64,000 nucleotides of DNA. Source: Pseudolabrys sp. GTDB lineage: Bacteria > Pseudomonadota > Alphaproteobacteria > Rhizobiales > Xanthobacteraceae. The DNA lies in assembly GCA_009694265.1 (NCBI GenBank), contig SHVM01000002.1, forward strand, positions 1-64,000. The letters run 5' to 3'. Both the position numbers and the translations under genes were made by a program. The notes under the pieces are model-generated. The model saw nothing but the letters and a program-made list of their open reading frames with translations, had not been told where the DNA came from and ran no database searches. This document shows positions 19,991-30,892 of the stretch, piece by piece. Position 1 is the stretch's first letter. The number at the start of each line of letters is the position of its first letter.

Positions 19991-20029
19991 GTCATTCCGG
20001 GGCGAGCGTCAGCGCGAACCCGGAATGAC
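19991..20029. repeat. Dispersed palindromic repeat overlapping the mltA start codon
   Basis: gtcattccggggcgagcgtcagcgcgaacccggaatgac; same family as 8594-8630. Confidence 0.85.
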
Positions 20030-21212
20030 GATAATTTTTGTGGCGCTTGGCCTCGGTCTGATGGCGGCGCTCAGCGCATCGGCACCGGCGAAGGAGAGCA
20101 TGAAGCTCCGCAACGCACAGGTCGAAAACCTCAATTTCGCGTCCCTCGAAGGCTGGAAAGACGACGACCACACCGCCGCCTTCGGCGCATATCTGAAAAG
20201 CTGCAGCGCCATCCTCAACGGCACCAAAGCCATGCGGGCGGCGCGGCCGGTCTATGGCGCGCTGTTCAAGGTGTGCGAACGCGCGATCGCCGCGGGCAAG
20301 CTCGACCGCGAGCAGGCGCGCATTTTCTTTGAGGACAATTTCAACCCGGTGCGGCTTGCGCCGCCCGGCCAGACCGAGGGTTTTTACACCGGCTACTATG
20401 AGACCGAGGTGATCGGCTCGCGTCATCCGAGCGACGAATTTAATGTGCCGATCTATACCGCGCCGGCGAGCACGGTGAAGAACAAGAAAAGCAAGGTATT
20501 TGCCGATCTCGACCGCACCAAGATCGAAGACGGCGCGCTGGCGGGAAAGAATCTGGAAATCTGCTGGGTGAGAAATCCGATCGACCTGTTCTTCGCGCAG
20601 ATCCAGGGCTCTACCCGGGTGAAACTCGATAACGGCAGCCTGCTGCGGCTCAATTATATCGCCAGCAACGGCCAGCCTTACACGCCGGTCGGCAAATTCC
20701 TGATCGATCGCGGCATCATCTCGAAAGAAGATATGTCGATGGACCGCATTCGCGATTGGATGCAAGCCAATCCGAACGAGGGCAAGGAGCTGCGCCGCAA
20801 GAATCGCTCCTTTGTATTCTTCCGCGAAACCGGCCTTGCCGAACACGATGAATGCATTGGCGCGCAAGGCATCCCGCTCACCGCCGGACGCTCGCTGGCG
20901 GTCGACAAGAAAATCCACGTCTACGGCACGCCGATCTGGATCGATGCCGATTTGCCGATCATGAGTGAGACGCCGGACACCAAATTCCGCCGCCTGCTGG
21001 TGGCGCAGGATACCGGCTCGGCCATTATCGGGCCGGCGCGCGCCGATATCTATTTTGGCTCCGGCGAGGAGATTGGCCGTGTGGCCGGCCGCATCAAGCA
21101 GAACGGGAAATTCGTCATGCTGGTGCCGCGCAGCGTGGCGGTGAAGGGCAGTATCGACATTCCGATTCCGAAGCCGCGGCCGAAAGACATCGTCGCCGAC
21201 GCCCGTCCTTGA
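20025..21212 (+). CDS. mltA: Membrane-bound lytic murein transglycosylase A (MltA)
   Basis: FEDNFNPVRL...EGFYTGYYETEVIGSRHPSDEFNVPIY, IQGSTRVKLDNG, AQDTGSAIIGPARADIYFG. Confidence 0.92.
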   Translation: MTIIFVALGLGLMAALSASAPAKESMKLRNAQVENLNFASLEGWKDDDHTAAFGAYLKSCSAILNGTKAMRAARPVYGALFKVCERAIAAGKLDREQARIFFEDNFNPVRLAPPGQTEGFYTGYYETEVIGSRHPSDEFNVPIYTAPASTVKNKKSKVFADLDRTKIEDGALAGKNLEICWVRNPIDLFFAQIQGSTRVKLDNGSLLRLNYIASNGQPYTPVGKFLIDRGIISKEDMSMDRIRDWMQANPNEGKELRRKNRSFVFFRETGLAEHDECIGAQGIPLTAGRSLAVDKKIHVYGTPIWIDADLPIMSETPDTKFRRLLVAQDTGSAIIGPARADIYFGSGEEIGRVAGRIKQNGKFVMLVPRSVAVKGSIDIPIPKPRPKDIVADARP

Positions 21213-21222
21213 GACCTGACCC

Positions 21223-21807
21223 ATGAGCCGTGACGGTAAACGGCGCCGCGGTCTTAGTTACGAAGAGCGCGTGCTGTGGACGACCGTGACCAAGGCGATC
21301 AAGCCGCTGCGCGGCTCGTCACCTCTCCCATTGGGAGAGGTCGACGCGCGAAGCGCGTCGGGTGAGGGGTTAAAACCTAACGAGAGTCCTAAACCCTCTC
21401 ACCCCGGCCCTCTCCCCAAAGGGGAGAGGGGGCGTACCGAGGTTGCCGCAAAAGCTTCAAAGTCGGCGCCGCAACCAACAGCCCTTGGCCGCCGCATGAA
21501 GCAACGCGTTGCGCGCGGCAAGGAGAAAATCGACGCCCGCCTCGATCTGCACGGCTTCACGCAAAGCGAGGCGCATGGCGCGCTGTTGCGGTTTTTGCGC
21601 AGTGCCAATGCGCGCGACGCGCGTCTGGTGCTGGTGATTACCGGCAAAGGGCGGGGCGGCGAGATCGGTGTGCTGCGCCGCCAGGTGCCGCAATGGCTCG
21701 GGCTGCCGGAATTCCGCGATCTCGTCATCGGCTTTGAAGACGCGCATGCCGCCCATGGCGGCGAAGGCGCGCTTTATGTGCGCGTGCGCAGAGCGAAAAG
21801 CCGCTGA
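21223..21807 (+). CDS. Smr/MutS2 C-terminal domain protein containing a repeat-derived linker
   Basis: Smr core IDARLDLHGFTQSEAHGALLRFLRSANARDARLVLVITGKGRGG. Linker GSSPLPLGEVDARSASGEGL...SHPGPLPKGERGR is encoded by a palindromic repeat. Confidence 0.9.
   Translation: MSRDGKRRRGLSYEERVLWTTVTKAIKPLRGSSPLPLGEVDARSASGEGLKPNESPKPSHPGPLPKGERGRTEVAAKASKSAPQPTALGRRMKQRVARGKEKIDARLDLHGFTQSEAHGALLRFLRSANARDARLVLVITGKGRGGEIGVLRRQVPQWLGLPEFRDLVIGFEDAHAAHGGEGALYVRVRRAKSR
21319..21432. repeat. Palindromic repeat inserted in frame within the smr-like gene
   Basis: acctctcccattgggagaggtcgacgcgcgaagcgcgtcgggtgaggg ... accctctcaccccggccctctccccaaaggggagaggg; related to 25661-25778. Confidence 0.9.
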
Positions 21808-21826
21808 CGCGCCGGCCGGCGGCAGA

Positions 21827-23002
21827 TCAAAATGGAATTTGCAAACCGACGCGCGGGATCGCTGTCACGGCCCAGCCGAGCGCCAGGTCCCGCCTTGCGC
21901 TTGCGCTACGCGCGAAGGAAGGCGCGGGGGCGCCGGCACGCGCCTGCAATTGCGCCATGGCATGCATCAACAAGATCATGCAGACAGCCGCGCTCGAGAA
22001 CCACCGGGCATAATCATAGACAAAGATGAAGATCACGATGTAACCGGCCGCGATGCCGGCCAAGCCAAGCCCGATCGCCATGCGGTGCGCGGGCGCGCCG
22101 ATCCCCGCATAGAGCGAGCCAATGAAGCGGATCAACGGCCAATGCAGCGCGAACAGCGCGGCAAACACCGGCAGGCGCGGCAGGTTCTTTGGCAGCGACG
22201 CGATCGTCTTTGCCAATTCCCCGGCGGGCGAGGTGTACCAAATTGTGATGTTGACGAAGGTCAGCGGATCGAGCGCGCGCGCCCGCATGTAATTCAACAA
22301 CTCATCGGGCGGCACCGACGCATTGCCGAAGGCGGCTGAGGCCAGCATTGCGGCGCAGGGCGGCACCGCTGCCAGCACGCTATAGACGAGATCGATGCGC
22401 GACAGCGGCCGCAGGAAATGAAAGCGGATCGTCGCGATGACGGCGATGGTCGGCAGATAGAGCAGAAAGTGCAGGTGATGGATGAGCACGAGCGCGGTGC
22501 AGCCGGCGCTCACGATCAGCGGGAAGAGCCGGTTGACCGGGATTAACAGCACCACGATGGCGAACAGGCAGCCATAGATGTCGAAGAATCCGAATGTGTG
22601 AAAGAAATTCTTGAAGAAGAACGGCGAGCCGAAAGTGAAGATGAAAAGGGCGAGGCGGTCACCGGCTAATCCGAAGGTTCGCTTGAACAGCGCAACGAAC
22701 AGCACCATCGTCACCAGCCATACCGATAGCGCGATGATGAAAACGCTGGCTATCCGCATTTTGTCGTCGAACAGCGCGAGGATGGTCCCGAGTAGTGCGC
22801 GCTTCATGAATCCGAAATGGTAGGTCGCCAGCAGATACGAATATTGAATGACCGGATAATCGGTATTGTATTTGTAGATCACCAATGCCGCCATCAGCGC
22901 GGCATTCACCGCGAGCATGATGGCCCAAGGCTTCTGGCGAAACGCCGGCGCGAGGCCGTCGGGCATTCGTGCAGGCGATGTTGGATCGCTGAGGGATTTC
23001 AT
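21827..23002 (-). CDS. Polytopic inner-membrane protein of unknown function (about 9-11 predicted TM helices)
   Basis: Long hydrophobic segments throughout; motif YHFGFMKRALLGTILALF after TM1. No family recognised with confidence. Confidence 0.75.
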   Translation of the reverse strand: MKSLSDPTSPARMPDGLAPAFRQKPWAIMLAVNAALMAALVIYKYNTDYPVIQYSYLLATYHFGFMKRALLGTILALFDDKMRIASVFIIALSVWLVTMVLFVALFKRTFGLAGDRLALFIFTFGSPFFFKNFFHTFGFFDIYGCLFAIVVLLIPVNRLFPLIVSAGCTALVLIHHLHFLLYLPTIAVIATIRFHFLRPLSRIDLVYSVLAAVPPCAAMLASAAFGNASVPPDELLNYMRARALDPLTFVNITIWYTSPAGELAKTIASLPKNLPRLPVFAALFALHWPLIRFIGSLYAGIGAPAHRMAIGLGLAGIAAGYIVIFIFVYDYARWFSSAAVCMILLMHAMAQLQARAGAPAPSFARSASARRDLALGWAVTAIPRVGLQIPF

Positions 23003-23045
23003 GGGATGCGCGGATGAATAATTCGACGATCCTATCCGAGGCCGG

Positions 23046-24353
23046 CTACAAGATAAACCGGCTCAGATCCGTGTTCTTGGCAAGATCGCCGATATGTTTT
23101 TCGACGTAAGCAGCGTCGATCTTGACCGTCTCGCCGGAGCGGTCGGTGGCGGCAAACGAAATTTCGTCGAGCACGCGCTCCATCACCGTCTGCAAGCGGC
23201 GCGCGCCGATATTCTCGATCGAGGAATTTACCGCGACCGCGATGTCGGCGATGGCGTCGATGGCATCTTCGCTGAAATCCAGCGTGACGCCTTCAGTCGC
23301 AAGCAGCGCGACATATTGCTTGATCAGCGAGGCTTCCGGTTCGGTCAGGATACGGCGCATGTCGTCGCGCGTGAGCGCGTTCAATTCGACGCGGATCGGC
23401 AATCGGCCTTGCAGCTCGGGCAACAGGTCGGACGGCTTGGAGATGTGGAACGCGCCCGACGCGATGAACAGAATATGATCGGTCTTCACCGGACCGTGTT
23501 TGGTGTTGACGGTGGTGCCCTCGATCAGCGGCAGCAGATCGCGCTGCACGCCTTCTCGCGACACATCGGCGCCCATGCGGCCTTCGCGTCCGGCGATCTT
23601 GTCGATCTCGTCGAGGAAGACGATGCCGTTCTGTTCGACCGCCTTGATCGATTCCTGAACGAGCTGCTCGCTGTCCAATAACTTGTCGGATTCCTCGTTG
23701 ACCAGGATGTTGTGGGATTCCAGCACGGTGACTTTGCGCGTCTTAGTGCGGCCGCCGCCGAGCTTGCCGAAAATATCACCAATATTGATGGCGCCCATCT
23801 GCGCGCCCGGCATGCCGGGAATTTCAAACATCGGCATGCCGGCGCCGCCGCCTTGCACTTCGATTTCGATTTCCTTGTCGTTGATCTCGCCGGCGCGCAG
23901 CTTCTTGCGGAAGCTTTCGCGCGTGCCGGGGCTTGAAGCGGGCCCGACCAGCGCGTCAACCACGCGCTCCTCGGCCGCCTGTTCGGCGCGCGCTTGCACG
24001 TCTTTTCGCTTGCGTTCGCGGGTGAGTGCGATGGAAATCTCCACCAGGTCGCGGATGATCTGCTCGACGTCGCGGCCGACATAGCCGACTTCGGTGAATT
24101 TGGTGGCTTCCACCTTGAGGAATGGCGCGCCCGCCAGCTTGGCGAGACGGCGCGAGATTTCGGTCTTGCCGACGCCGGTCGGCCCGATCATCAGGATGTT
24201 TTTCGGCAGCACTTCTTCGCGCAATTTGTCGTCGAGCTGCAGCCGCCGCCAGCGGTTGCGCAAAGCGATGGCGACCGCGCGCTTGGCGTCGTTCTGGCCG
24301 ACGATGAAGCGGTCGAGTTCGGAAACGATTTCGCGCGGGGAGAAGTCGGTCAA
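23046..24353 (-). CDS. hslU: ATP-dependent protease ATPase subunit HslU
   Basis: [53 protein letters not shown], terminal DLSRFIL. Confidence 0.98.
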   Translation of the reverse strand: MTDFSPREIVSELDRFIVGQNDAKRAVAIALRNRWRRLQLDDKLREEVLPKNILMIGPTGVGKTEISRRLAKLAGAPFLKVEATKFTEVGYVGRDVEQIIRDLVEISIALTRERKRKDVQARAEQAAEERVVDALVGPASSPGTRESFRKKLRAGEINDKEIEIEVQGGGAGMPMFEIPGMPGAQMGAINIGDIFGKLGGGRTKTRKVTVLESHNILVNEESDKLLDSEQLVQESIKAVEQNGIVFLDEIDKIAGREGRMGADVSREGVQRDLLPLIEGTTVNTKHGPVKTDHILFIASGAFHISKPSDLLPELQGRLPIRVELNALTRDDMRRILTEPEASLIKQYVALLATEGVTLDFSEDAIDAIADIAVAVNSSIENIGARRLQTVMERVLDEISFAATDRSGETVKIDAAYVEKHIGDLAKNTDLSRFIL

Positions 24354-24366
24354 CGGATGGTCTCGC

Positions 24367-24927
24367 TTACGATTTCAAGGATTCGATGGTGACATTGCGG
24401 TTGGTGTAGACGCAGATGTCGGCGGCGATATCGAGCGACTTGCGCACGATTTGCTCGGCGTCGAGCGCGCCATCGAGCAGCGCGCGCGCGGAGGCCAGCG
24501 CATAATTGCCGCCGGAACCGATGCCGGCCACGCCCACTTCCGGCTCCAGCACATCGCCGGTGCCGGTCAGCACCAGCGTGACGTTGCTGTCGGCGACGAT
24601 CATCATGGCCTCGAGCCGGCGCAGATAGCGGTCGGTGCGCCAGTCTTTGGCGAGCTCGACCGAGGCGCGCAGCAGTTGGCCGGGGTACTGCTCGAGCTTG
24701 CTTTCCAGCCGCTCGAACAAGGTAAATGCGTCGGCGGTGGCGCCGGCAAAGCCGCCGATCACGTCGCCTTTACCCAGCCTGCGTACTTTTTTGGCATTGG
24801 ATTTGACGATGGTTTGGCCGATCGAAACCTGGCCGTCGCCGCCAATGACCACGGTGCCGCCCTTGCGGACGGTGAGGATGGTGGTGCCGTGCCAAACCGG
24901 ACTTGGCGGAATTTCGTTGGATGACAT
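24367..24927 (-). CDS. hslV: ATP-dependent protease subunit HslV
   Basis: [48 protein letters not shown]. Confidence 0.98.
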   Translation of the reverse strand: MSSNEIPPSPVWHGTTILTVRKGGTVVIGGDGQVSIGQTIVKSNAKKVRRLGKGDVIGGFAGATADAFTLFERLESKLEQYPGQLLRASVELAKDWRTDRYLRRLEAMMIVADSNVTLVLTGTGDVLEPEVGVAGIGSGGNYALASARALLDGALDAEQIVRKSLDIAADICVYTNRNVTIESLKS

Positions 24928-24950
24928 ACGCCTGAACCCCTGCAATCAGG

Positions 24951-24982
24951 CTCATCTAGGCATGGCGCGGCAGCTTTGCAAA
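24951..24982 (-). promoter_or_regulatory. Candidate RpoH (sigma-32) promoter for hslVU
   Basis: Reverse strand TTTG-N18-CCTAGATGAG, close to the alphaproteobacterial CTTG-N17/18-CYTATNTNNG form. Confidence 0.4.
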
Positions 24983-25062
24983 GCATTCGCAACGCCGGTG
25001 GCGAATCCCGGAAACCCCTGTTAAAAGTCGCGCGGATCAAGGGAATTTGTCAGGAATTAGCG

Positions 25063-25653
25063 ATGCGCAAAGCCGCCGTGACGCGCAAGACCAAGGAAAC
25101 CGAGGTCGTGGTCGAAGTCGATCTCGACGGGGCCGGCCGTGCGCAGGTTGCGACCGGCATCGGCTTCCTCGATCACATGCTCGATTTGCTGGCGCGGCAT
25201 TCGCGCATCGACATCACGGTCAAGGCCAAGGGCGACCTGCATATCGACCACCACCACACGACCGAGGATGTCGGCATCGCGCTCGGCCAGGCGGTGAAAC
25301 AGGCGCTCGGCGACATGAAGGGCATCACCCGCTATGCCGATGTGTACGTGCCGATGGACGAAGCCTTGACGCGCGTGGCGATCGATATTTCCGGGCGGCC
25401 GTTCCTGGTGTTCAAGGCGGAGTTCGTGCGCGACAAGGTCGGCACGTTCGACACCGAGCTGGTGCAGGAATGGTTTCAAGCGTTTGCGATGAATTCCGGC
25501 ATCACGCTGCATGCCGAGACTTTATATGGCAGCAACGATCACCATATTGCCGAGTCCTGCTTCAAGGGCCTGGCGCGCGCGCTGCGGGCGGCGGTGACCA
25601 TCGATCCGCGCGCCAAGGACGAGGTGCCGTCCACCAAGGGTTCGCTCGGCTAA
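25063..25653 (+). CDS. hisB: Imidazoleglycerol-phosphate dehydratase
   Basis: [46 protein letters not shown]. Confidence 0.97.
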   Translation: MRKAAVTRKTKETEVVVEVDLDGAGRAQVATGIGFLDHMLDLLARHSRIDITVKAKGDLHIDHHHTTEDVGIALGQAVKQALGDMKGITRYADVYVPMDEALTRVAIDISGRPFLVFKAEFVRDKVGTFDTELVQEWFQAFAMNSGITLHAETLYGSNDHHIAESCFKGLARALRAAVTIDPRAKDEVPSTKGSLG

Positions 25654-25660
25654 CTTCTAT

Positions 25661-25778
25661 ACCTCCCCCGCTTGCGGGGGGGAGGTCGGCGCGCGAAGCG
25701 CGACGGGTGGGGGTCAGCGTCGAGGTTGACCCACCCCGGATCGCTACGCGATCCGACCCACCCCTTTCAGGGGAGGGA
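25661..25778. repeat. Palindromic repeat between hisB and the DUF2628 gene
   Basis: acctcccccgcttgcgggggggaggt cggcgcgcgaagcgcgacgggtggggg ... cccaccccggatcgctacgcgatccgacccacccctttcaggggaggg. Confidence 0.85.
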
Positions 25779-25812
25779 TAAGAAGCAAGGACGTTGCGTT
25801 ACAGGAATTGAA

Positions 25813-26319
25813 ATGCCCACTTTCACCGTTCACGCACCGCCGCCGCGCAAAAGCGAAACTGCGTCCACACCGGAGCGCTTCGTGTTCGTGCGTGACGGAT
25901 TCTATTTCTGGGCCTTCGTTTTAGCGCCGCTCTGGCTGTTGCTGCACCGGCTGTGGCTGGCGCTGCTCGGCTATCTCGTTGTGAATGTCGCGCTTAATAC
26001 CGGTCTTACTTTGATCGGTGCGCCGGTGACGGTGAAATTCTTCGTGAATCTGATGCTTGCACTGTTGATCGGCTTCGAGGCGGCAACGCTCTGGCGCTGG
26101 ACGCTGACGCGCCGCCGCAGGAAATTGCTCGGCTTCGTGGTCGCCGACAAATCCGAAATGGCGGAGCGGCGATTCTACGCAGAATGGGCCAAACGCGCGG
26201 ATGCGCCGGCCGCGACGCTCACGCTGCCGGAGCCGAACTATGCTACGCCGGTGCGGCGCGGGGCGCCCAAGCCGTCCGACATCATCGGTCTGTTCCCGGA
26301 GCCGGGGGCGCCGCGATGA
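25813..26319 (+). CDS. DUF2628 family membrane protein
   Basis: [37 protein letters not shown]; located between hisB and hisH. Confidence 0.8.
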   Translation: MPTFTVHAPPPRKSETASTPERFVFVRDGFYFWAFVLAPLWLLLHRLWLALLGYLVVNVALNTGLTLIGAPVTVKFFVNLMLALLIGFEAATLWRWTLTRRRRKLLGFVVADKSEMAERRFYAEWAKRADAPAATLTLPEPNYATPVRRGAPKPSDIIGLFPEPGAPR

Positions 26320-26966
26320 GCGTCGCCATTGTCGACTACGGCTCGGGCAATTTGCACTCGGCGGCGAAAGCCTTCGAGCGCGCCGCGCGGGAAAGCGGAT
26401 ACGATCAGCCGATTGTGGTGACCAGCGATCCGGCCGCGGTGGCCGCTGCCTCCCGCGTGGTGCTGCCGGGCGTCGGCGCCTTCGCCGATTGCCGGCGCGG
26501 GCTCGACGATATTCCCGGCATGATCGATGCGCTCGAACAAAGCGTGCGCAAGCGCGGCAGGCCGTTCTTCGGCATTTGCGTCGGAATGCAATTGATGGCC
26601 GAGCGCGGCCGCGAATATCAGGTGACGCCGGGACTGGGCTGGATCGCCGGCGAGGTCGATCGCATCGCGCCGTCCGATTCCAATTTGAAAATTCCGCACA
26701 TGGGCTGGAACACGCTGAACGTGAATAAGCCGCACCCGCTGCTCGACGGCATCGCGACCGGTGCGAACGGTTTGCACGCTTATTTCGTGCATTCCTACGC
26801 GCTTAAACCAACGCAGCGTGGCGATCTGGTGGCGCAAGCCGATTATGGCGGGCCGCTCACGGCGATCGTTGGACGCGACAACATGGTCGGCACACAATTT
26901 CACCCGGAGAAGAGCCAGCGGCTTGGGCTAGCGCTGATCGCGAATTTTTTAAAGTGGTCGCCGTGA
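26316..26966 (+). CDS. hisH: Imidazole glycerol phosphate synthase subunit HisH
   Basis: [51 protein letters not shown]. Confidence 0.97.
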   Translation: MSVAIVDYGSGNLHSAAKAFERAARESGYDQPIVVTSDPAAVAAASRVVLPGVGAFADCRRGLDDIPGMIDALEQSVRKRGRPFFGICVGMQLMAERGREYQVTPGLGWIAGEVDRIAPSDSNLKIPHMGWNTLNVNKPHPLLDGIATGANGLHAYFVHSYALKPTQRGDLVAQADYGGPLTAIVGRDNMVGTQFHPEKSQRLGLALIANFLKWSP

Positions 26967-27703
26967 TTCTGTTTCCCGCCATCGACCTGAAGGAAGGCCT
27001 CGCCGTGCGACTGGAGCAGGGCGACATGGCGCGCGCCACCGTGTTTCATCGCGACCCGGCGGCGCAGGCGCAAGCCTTCGAGACGCAGGGCTTTCAATAT
27101 CTGCACATCGTCGATCTCGACGGCGCGTTTGCCGGCAAGCCGGTGAACGCGGCGGCGGTCGAACGCATCCTCGAAAGCATCGGCATTCCAGTGCAGCTCG
27201 GCGGCGGCGTGCGCGACATGGCGACGGTGGAAGCCTGGCTCGGCAAGGGCGTCGACCGCGTCATCATCGGCACCGCGGCGGTGCGCAATCCGGTGCTGGT
27301 CATGGACGCGGCGAAGAAATTTCCCGGCCAGGTCGCGGTCGGGCTCGACGCGCGCGATGGCCGCGTGGCGGTGCAGGGCTGGGCGGAAATCTCCGAACTG
27401 TCGGCGCTCGATATCGCGCGCCGCTTCGAGGACGCCGGCGTTGCCGCTATCATCTATACAGATGTGTCACGCGACGGCATGCTGAAGGGCATCAACTGGG
27501 AAGCCACCATCGCGCTGGCGGACAGCATTTCAATTCCGGTGATCGCGTCGGGCGGGCTGGCCTCGATCGGCGACATCAAGGCGCTGCTCAGTCCGCGTGC
27601 GAAAAAACTCGCAGGCGCCATCGCCGGCCGCGCGCTCTATGACGGGCGGCTCGATGCGGCGGAAGCGCTCAAGCTTATTCGCGACACAGGAGCAGCGGCA
27701 TAG
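26954..27703 (+). CDS. hisA: HisA, ProFAR isomerase
   Basis: [49 protein letters not shown]. Confidence 0.96.
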   Translation: MVAVILFPAIDLKEGLAVRLEQGDMARATVFHRDPAAQAQAFETQGFQYLHIVDLDGAFAGKPVNAAAVERILESIGIPVQLGGGVRDMATVEAWLGKGVDRVIIGTAAVRNPVLVMDAAKKFPGQVAVGLDARDGRVAVQGWAEISELSALDIARRFEDAGVAAIIYTDVSRDGMLKGINWEATIALADSISIPVIASGGLASIGDIKALLSPRAKKLAGAIAGRALYDGRLDAAEALKLIRDTGAAA

Positions 27704-27705
27704 CC

Positions 27706-28482
27706 ATGTTCAAAGTCCGCGTCATCCCCTGCCTCGACGTGAAAGACGGCCGCGTGGTCAAGGGCGTCAATTTCGTCAATCTGCGCGACGTCGGCGATCC
27801 GGTCGAGACGGCCATCGCCTATGACGCGGCCGGCGCTGACGAGTTGACGTTTCTCGACATTACGGCCAGCCATGAGAACCGCGACACGATCTACGATGTG
27901 GTGACGCGCACGGCGGAGGCTTGCTTCATGCCGCTCACGGTCGGCGGCGGCGTGCGCACCGTCGATGATATTCGCAAGCTGCTGACGTGTGGCGCCGACA
28001 AGGTGTCGATCAATACCGCGGCGGTGAGCCGGCGCGCTTTCGTCAAGGAAGCGGCGGAAAAATTCGGCGACCAATGCATCGTGGTGGCGATCGACGCCAA
28101 GAAAGTGTCGAAACCGGGCGAGAAGGATCGCTGGGAAATCTTCACGCACGGCGGCCGCAACCCGATCGGCATCGATGCGGTCGAATACGCCAGGGAAGTC
28201 GTCGCACTCGGCGCCGGCGAAATCCTGCTCACCTCGATGGACCGCGACGGCACCAAACAGGGCTATGACATCCCGCTCACCCGGGCGATTGCGGATGCCA
28301 TAACGGTGCCGGTGATTGCGTCCGGCGGGGTCGGCACTCTCGAGCACATGGTGGAGGGCATTCGCGACGGCCATGCCACCGCGGTGCTTGCGGCCTCGAT
28401 CTTCCATTTCGGCGAGCACAGCGTGCGGGACGCCAAGGCCTATATGGCGAAAGCGGGTTTGGCTGTAAGGCTCGATCCGTGA
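27706..28482 (+). CDS. hisF: Imidazole glycerol phosphate synthase subunit HisF
   Basis: [45 protein letters not shown]. Confidence 0.98.
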   Translation: MFKVRVIPCLDVKDGRVVKGVNFVNLRDVGDPVETAIAYDAAGADELTFLDITASHENRDTIYDVVTRTAEACFMPLTVGGGVRTVDDIRKLLTCGADKVSINTAAVSRRAFVKEAAEKFGDQCIVVAIDAKKVSKPGEKDRWEIFTHGGRNPIGIDAVEYAREVVALGAGEILLTSMDRDGTKQGYDIPLTRAIADAITVPVIASGGVGTLEHMVEGIRDGHATAVLAASIFHFGEHSVRDAKAYMAKAGLAVRLDP

Positions 28483-28495
28483 GCATAACAATGCT

Positions 28496-28825
28496 ATGGA
28501 CCCGCGCATGAGCAAGTTCACATTGGCCGATCTGGAAAAACGCGTGCATGAGCGCGCCAAGGCGAGCGCGAAGGATTCCTATACGCGTGCGCTGATCGAC
28601 AAGGGCGTCGACCATTGCGTCAAGAAACTGGGCGAGGAGGCCATCGAAACCGCAATAGCTGCCTTGCAGGATGACAAGGGGCGCCTGATCGCTGAAGCCG
28701 CCGACCTGCTCTATCATCTGCTGGTCGTGCTGGAAGCGCGCGGCGTCACGCTGGCGCAAGTCGAGGCCGAGCTGGAAAAGCGCAGCGCGCAAAGCGGCCA
28801 CCAAGAAAAAGCTTCGCGCATTTAA
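28496..28825 (+). CDS. hisE: Phosphoribosyl-ATP diphosphatase
   Basis: [31 protein letters not shown]...[16 protein letters not shown]. Confidence 0.95.
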   Translation: MDPRMSKFTLADLEKRVHERAKASAKDSYTRALIDKGVDHCVKKLGEEAIETAIAALQDDKGRLIAEAADLLYHLLVVLEARGVTLAQVEAELEKRSAQSGHQEKASRI

Positions 28826-28836
28826 GGAACGGCAGC

Positions 28837-29790
28837 ATGGAGCTGCGCACCGACGACACGCTCTCGCCCTACCGCACGTTCACGCGCGCGGAATGGGCGG
28901 CGTTGCGCGAGGACACGCCGATGACACTGACCTCGGAAGAGGTCACGCGTCTGCGCTCGCTGCACGACCGGCTCGACATCAAGGAAGTCGAGGAAATTTA
29001 TCTGTCGCTGTCGCGGCTGCTCTCGCTTTATGTGGCGGCGACGCAGCGGCTGTTCCGCGCGCAGGAACGCTTCCTCGGCACCGGGGATATGAAGATGCCG
29101 TTCATCATCGGTGTCGCCGGCTCGGTGGCGGTGGGAAAATCCACCACCGCGCGCGTGCTGCAAGCCTTGCTGGCGCGCTGGCCGAACGTGCCGAAGGTCG
29201 ATCTCATCACCACCGACGGGTTTCTTTTTCCGAACGCGATTCTTGAGCGCGAAGGCCTGATGGAGAAGAAAGGCTTCCCGGAAAGCTACGATCTGCCGGC
29301 GCTGCTGCGCTTTCTCACCGACGTGAAAGCCGGCCGCCATCCGGCCAGGGCGCCGGTCTATTCGCATCTCACCTACGACGTGACGCCGAACCGATGGGTG
29401 GAAGTGGACCGGCCGGACATTCTTATCGTCGAGGGCCTGAACGTGTTGCAGACCGGGCGCCTGCCGAAGGACGGCAAGGCGATCCCATTCGTCTCCGACT
29501 TTTTCGATTTCTCGGTCTATCTCGACGCCGACGAGGTGGTGCTCAAGTCCTGGTACGTGGACCGGTTTTTAACGCTGCGCGGCACCGCGTTCCGCGATCC
29601 GAAATCCTATTTCCATCGCTATTCGAGTCTGTCGGATGACGAAGCGGTCGAGACCGCATCGTCGATCTGGGAGCGTATCAATTTTCTTAATCTGCACGAA
29701 AATATTTTGCCGACGCGCCAGCGCGCCGATCTTATTTTGAAGAAAAACGAAAGCCACCTGGTCGACGACGTTTCGCTGCGCAGGTTGTGA
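28837..29790 (+). CDS. coaA: Type I pantothenate kinase
   Basis: [48 protein letters not shown]. Confidence 0.97.
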   Translation: MELRTDDTLSPYRTFTRAEWAALREDTPMTLTSEEVTRLRSLHDRLDIKEVEEIYLSLSRLLSLYVAATQRLFRAQERFLGTGDMKMPFIIGVAGSVAVGKSTTARVLQALLARWPNVPKVDLITTDGFLFPNAILEREGLMEKKGFPESYDLPALLRFLTDVKAGRHPARAPVYSHLTYDVTPNRWVEVDRPDILIVEGLNVLQTGRLPKDGKAIPFVSDFFDFSVYLDADEVVLKSWYVDRFLTLRGTAFRDPKSYFHRYSSLSDDEAVETASSIWERINFLNLHENILPTRQRADLILKKNESHLVDDVSLRRL

Positions 29791-29796
29791 ACTTTT

Positions 29797-30756
29797 TTAC
29801 GCCGCCCTGCGGCTCAGGTTGAAGTGCTCGATGTAGCGTTTCTTGATCGCCGATACCGGCAGCACGATCAGCACGTCGGTGGTGCCGAATTCGTGATCCA
29901 CCACCGCGCCGTCGCCGATGTAAGCGCCCAGCCGCAGATAGCCTTTGATCAACGGCGGCAGCACGCGCAGCGCTTCTTTCGGATCGATGGCTTCCTTCGA
30001 GATGCGGTTCATCTCGACATAGCGTTCGGGCAGCGCTTGTGCGCGCCACGTTTCCGGCGCCCGCGCATAGTGATGCAGGAACGACAGCGGCAGCGCGAGT
30101 TGCTTAGGGTCGGTGCCGTCGAGACTGGCGCAGCCGATCATCACGTCGAGGCGATTCTGCGACACATAGGCCCAGATGCCGTGCCACAGCAGTTCGACCG
30201 TGCGCTTGTTGCGATAAGGCGCCAGCACGCAAGAGCGGCCGAGTTCGAGGAATTGCAATTTGTCGTGAAGCGCGATCAATCCGCCGATGTCGAATTCGCC
30301 CGCGGTGTAGAAGCCGCCATATTCCTCGGCCAGCGGCTGACGCAGCAGCCGGTAGGTGCCGACCACGACCGGTCGATTGGCCTGCTGGCCGTCGGCCGCG
30401 GCATGATCGAGCACCAGCAGGTGGTCGCAGATCGCGTCATAGCTATCGATGTCGCGGCGCGCGAACAGCCGGCCGGGATTGGGGATGGCCGAACCCTCCT
30501 GGTAGAAAACCCGATAGCGCAATTTCTGCGCCTGCCGCACTTCGGCGGCGGTCTGCGCCAGCCGCACTTCCAGTGAGCCGATGCGCCCCAAGCTTTGCGA
30601 TGGCCGGTGTGCGCGCGCCGCCCAGGTTTGCAATCCGCCATAGGCCTGCAGCGTGGAAATCAGATTGGGAACACCGGGGCTGGCAGGCGCCGGGCGGAAC
30701 CGCTCGAGCAAGCCGCGCGGTAGATCGAGATTAGTTCGGCTATCGCGGCTAGCCAT
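29797..30756 (-). CDS. GNAT-type acyltransferase, OlsB (ornithine lipid) / hemolysin-like family
   Basis: LEVRLAQTAAEVRQAQKLRYRVFYQEGSA, VVGTYRLL, LELGRSCVLAPYRNKRTVELLWHGIWAYV, GCASLDGTDP. Confidence 0.75.
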   Translation of the reverse strand: MASRDSRTNLDLPRGLLERFRPAPASPGVPNLISTLQAYGGLQTWAARAHRPSQSLGRIGSLEVRLAQTAAEVRQAQKLRYRVFYQEGSAIPNPGRLFARRDIDSYDAICDHLLVLDHAAADGQQANRPVVVGTYRLLRQPLAEEYGGFYTAGEFDIGGLIALHDKLQFLELGRSCVLAPYRNKRTVELLWHGIWAYVSQNRLDVMIGCASLDGTDPKQLALPLSFLHHYARAPETWRAQALPERYVEMNRISKEAIDPKEALRVLPPLIKGYLRLGAYIGDGAVVDHEFGTTDVLIVLPVSAIKKRYIEHFNLSRRAA

Positions 30757-30892
30757 GGGTATTTGGGTCCTTTTGACGCGAATTTGGAGAGATTGGCCGA
30801 AATTTCAGCGTGAGCCCGAATCAGCGATCAAGTTCCGCCAATCCTACAACATGGGCCGGACACGAATTTATGACAATGTGGGGAAGCTTTGA

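Noticed and set aside
19992-21224. 410-aa minus-strand ORF
   Set aside because: Antisense to mltA; shadow ORF.
25672-25812. N-terminal extension of the DUF2628 ORF
   Set aside because: Encoded by the family C palindromic repeat; true start is more likely [11 protein letters not shown] at 25813. Not counted as a second repeat-in-protein case.
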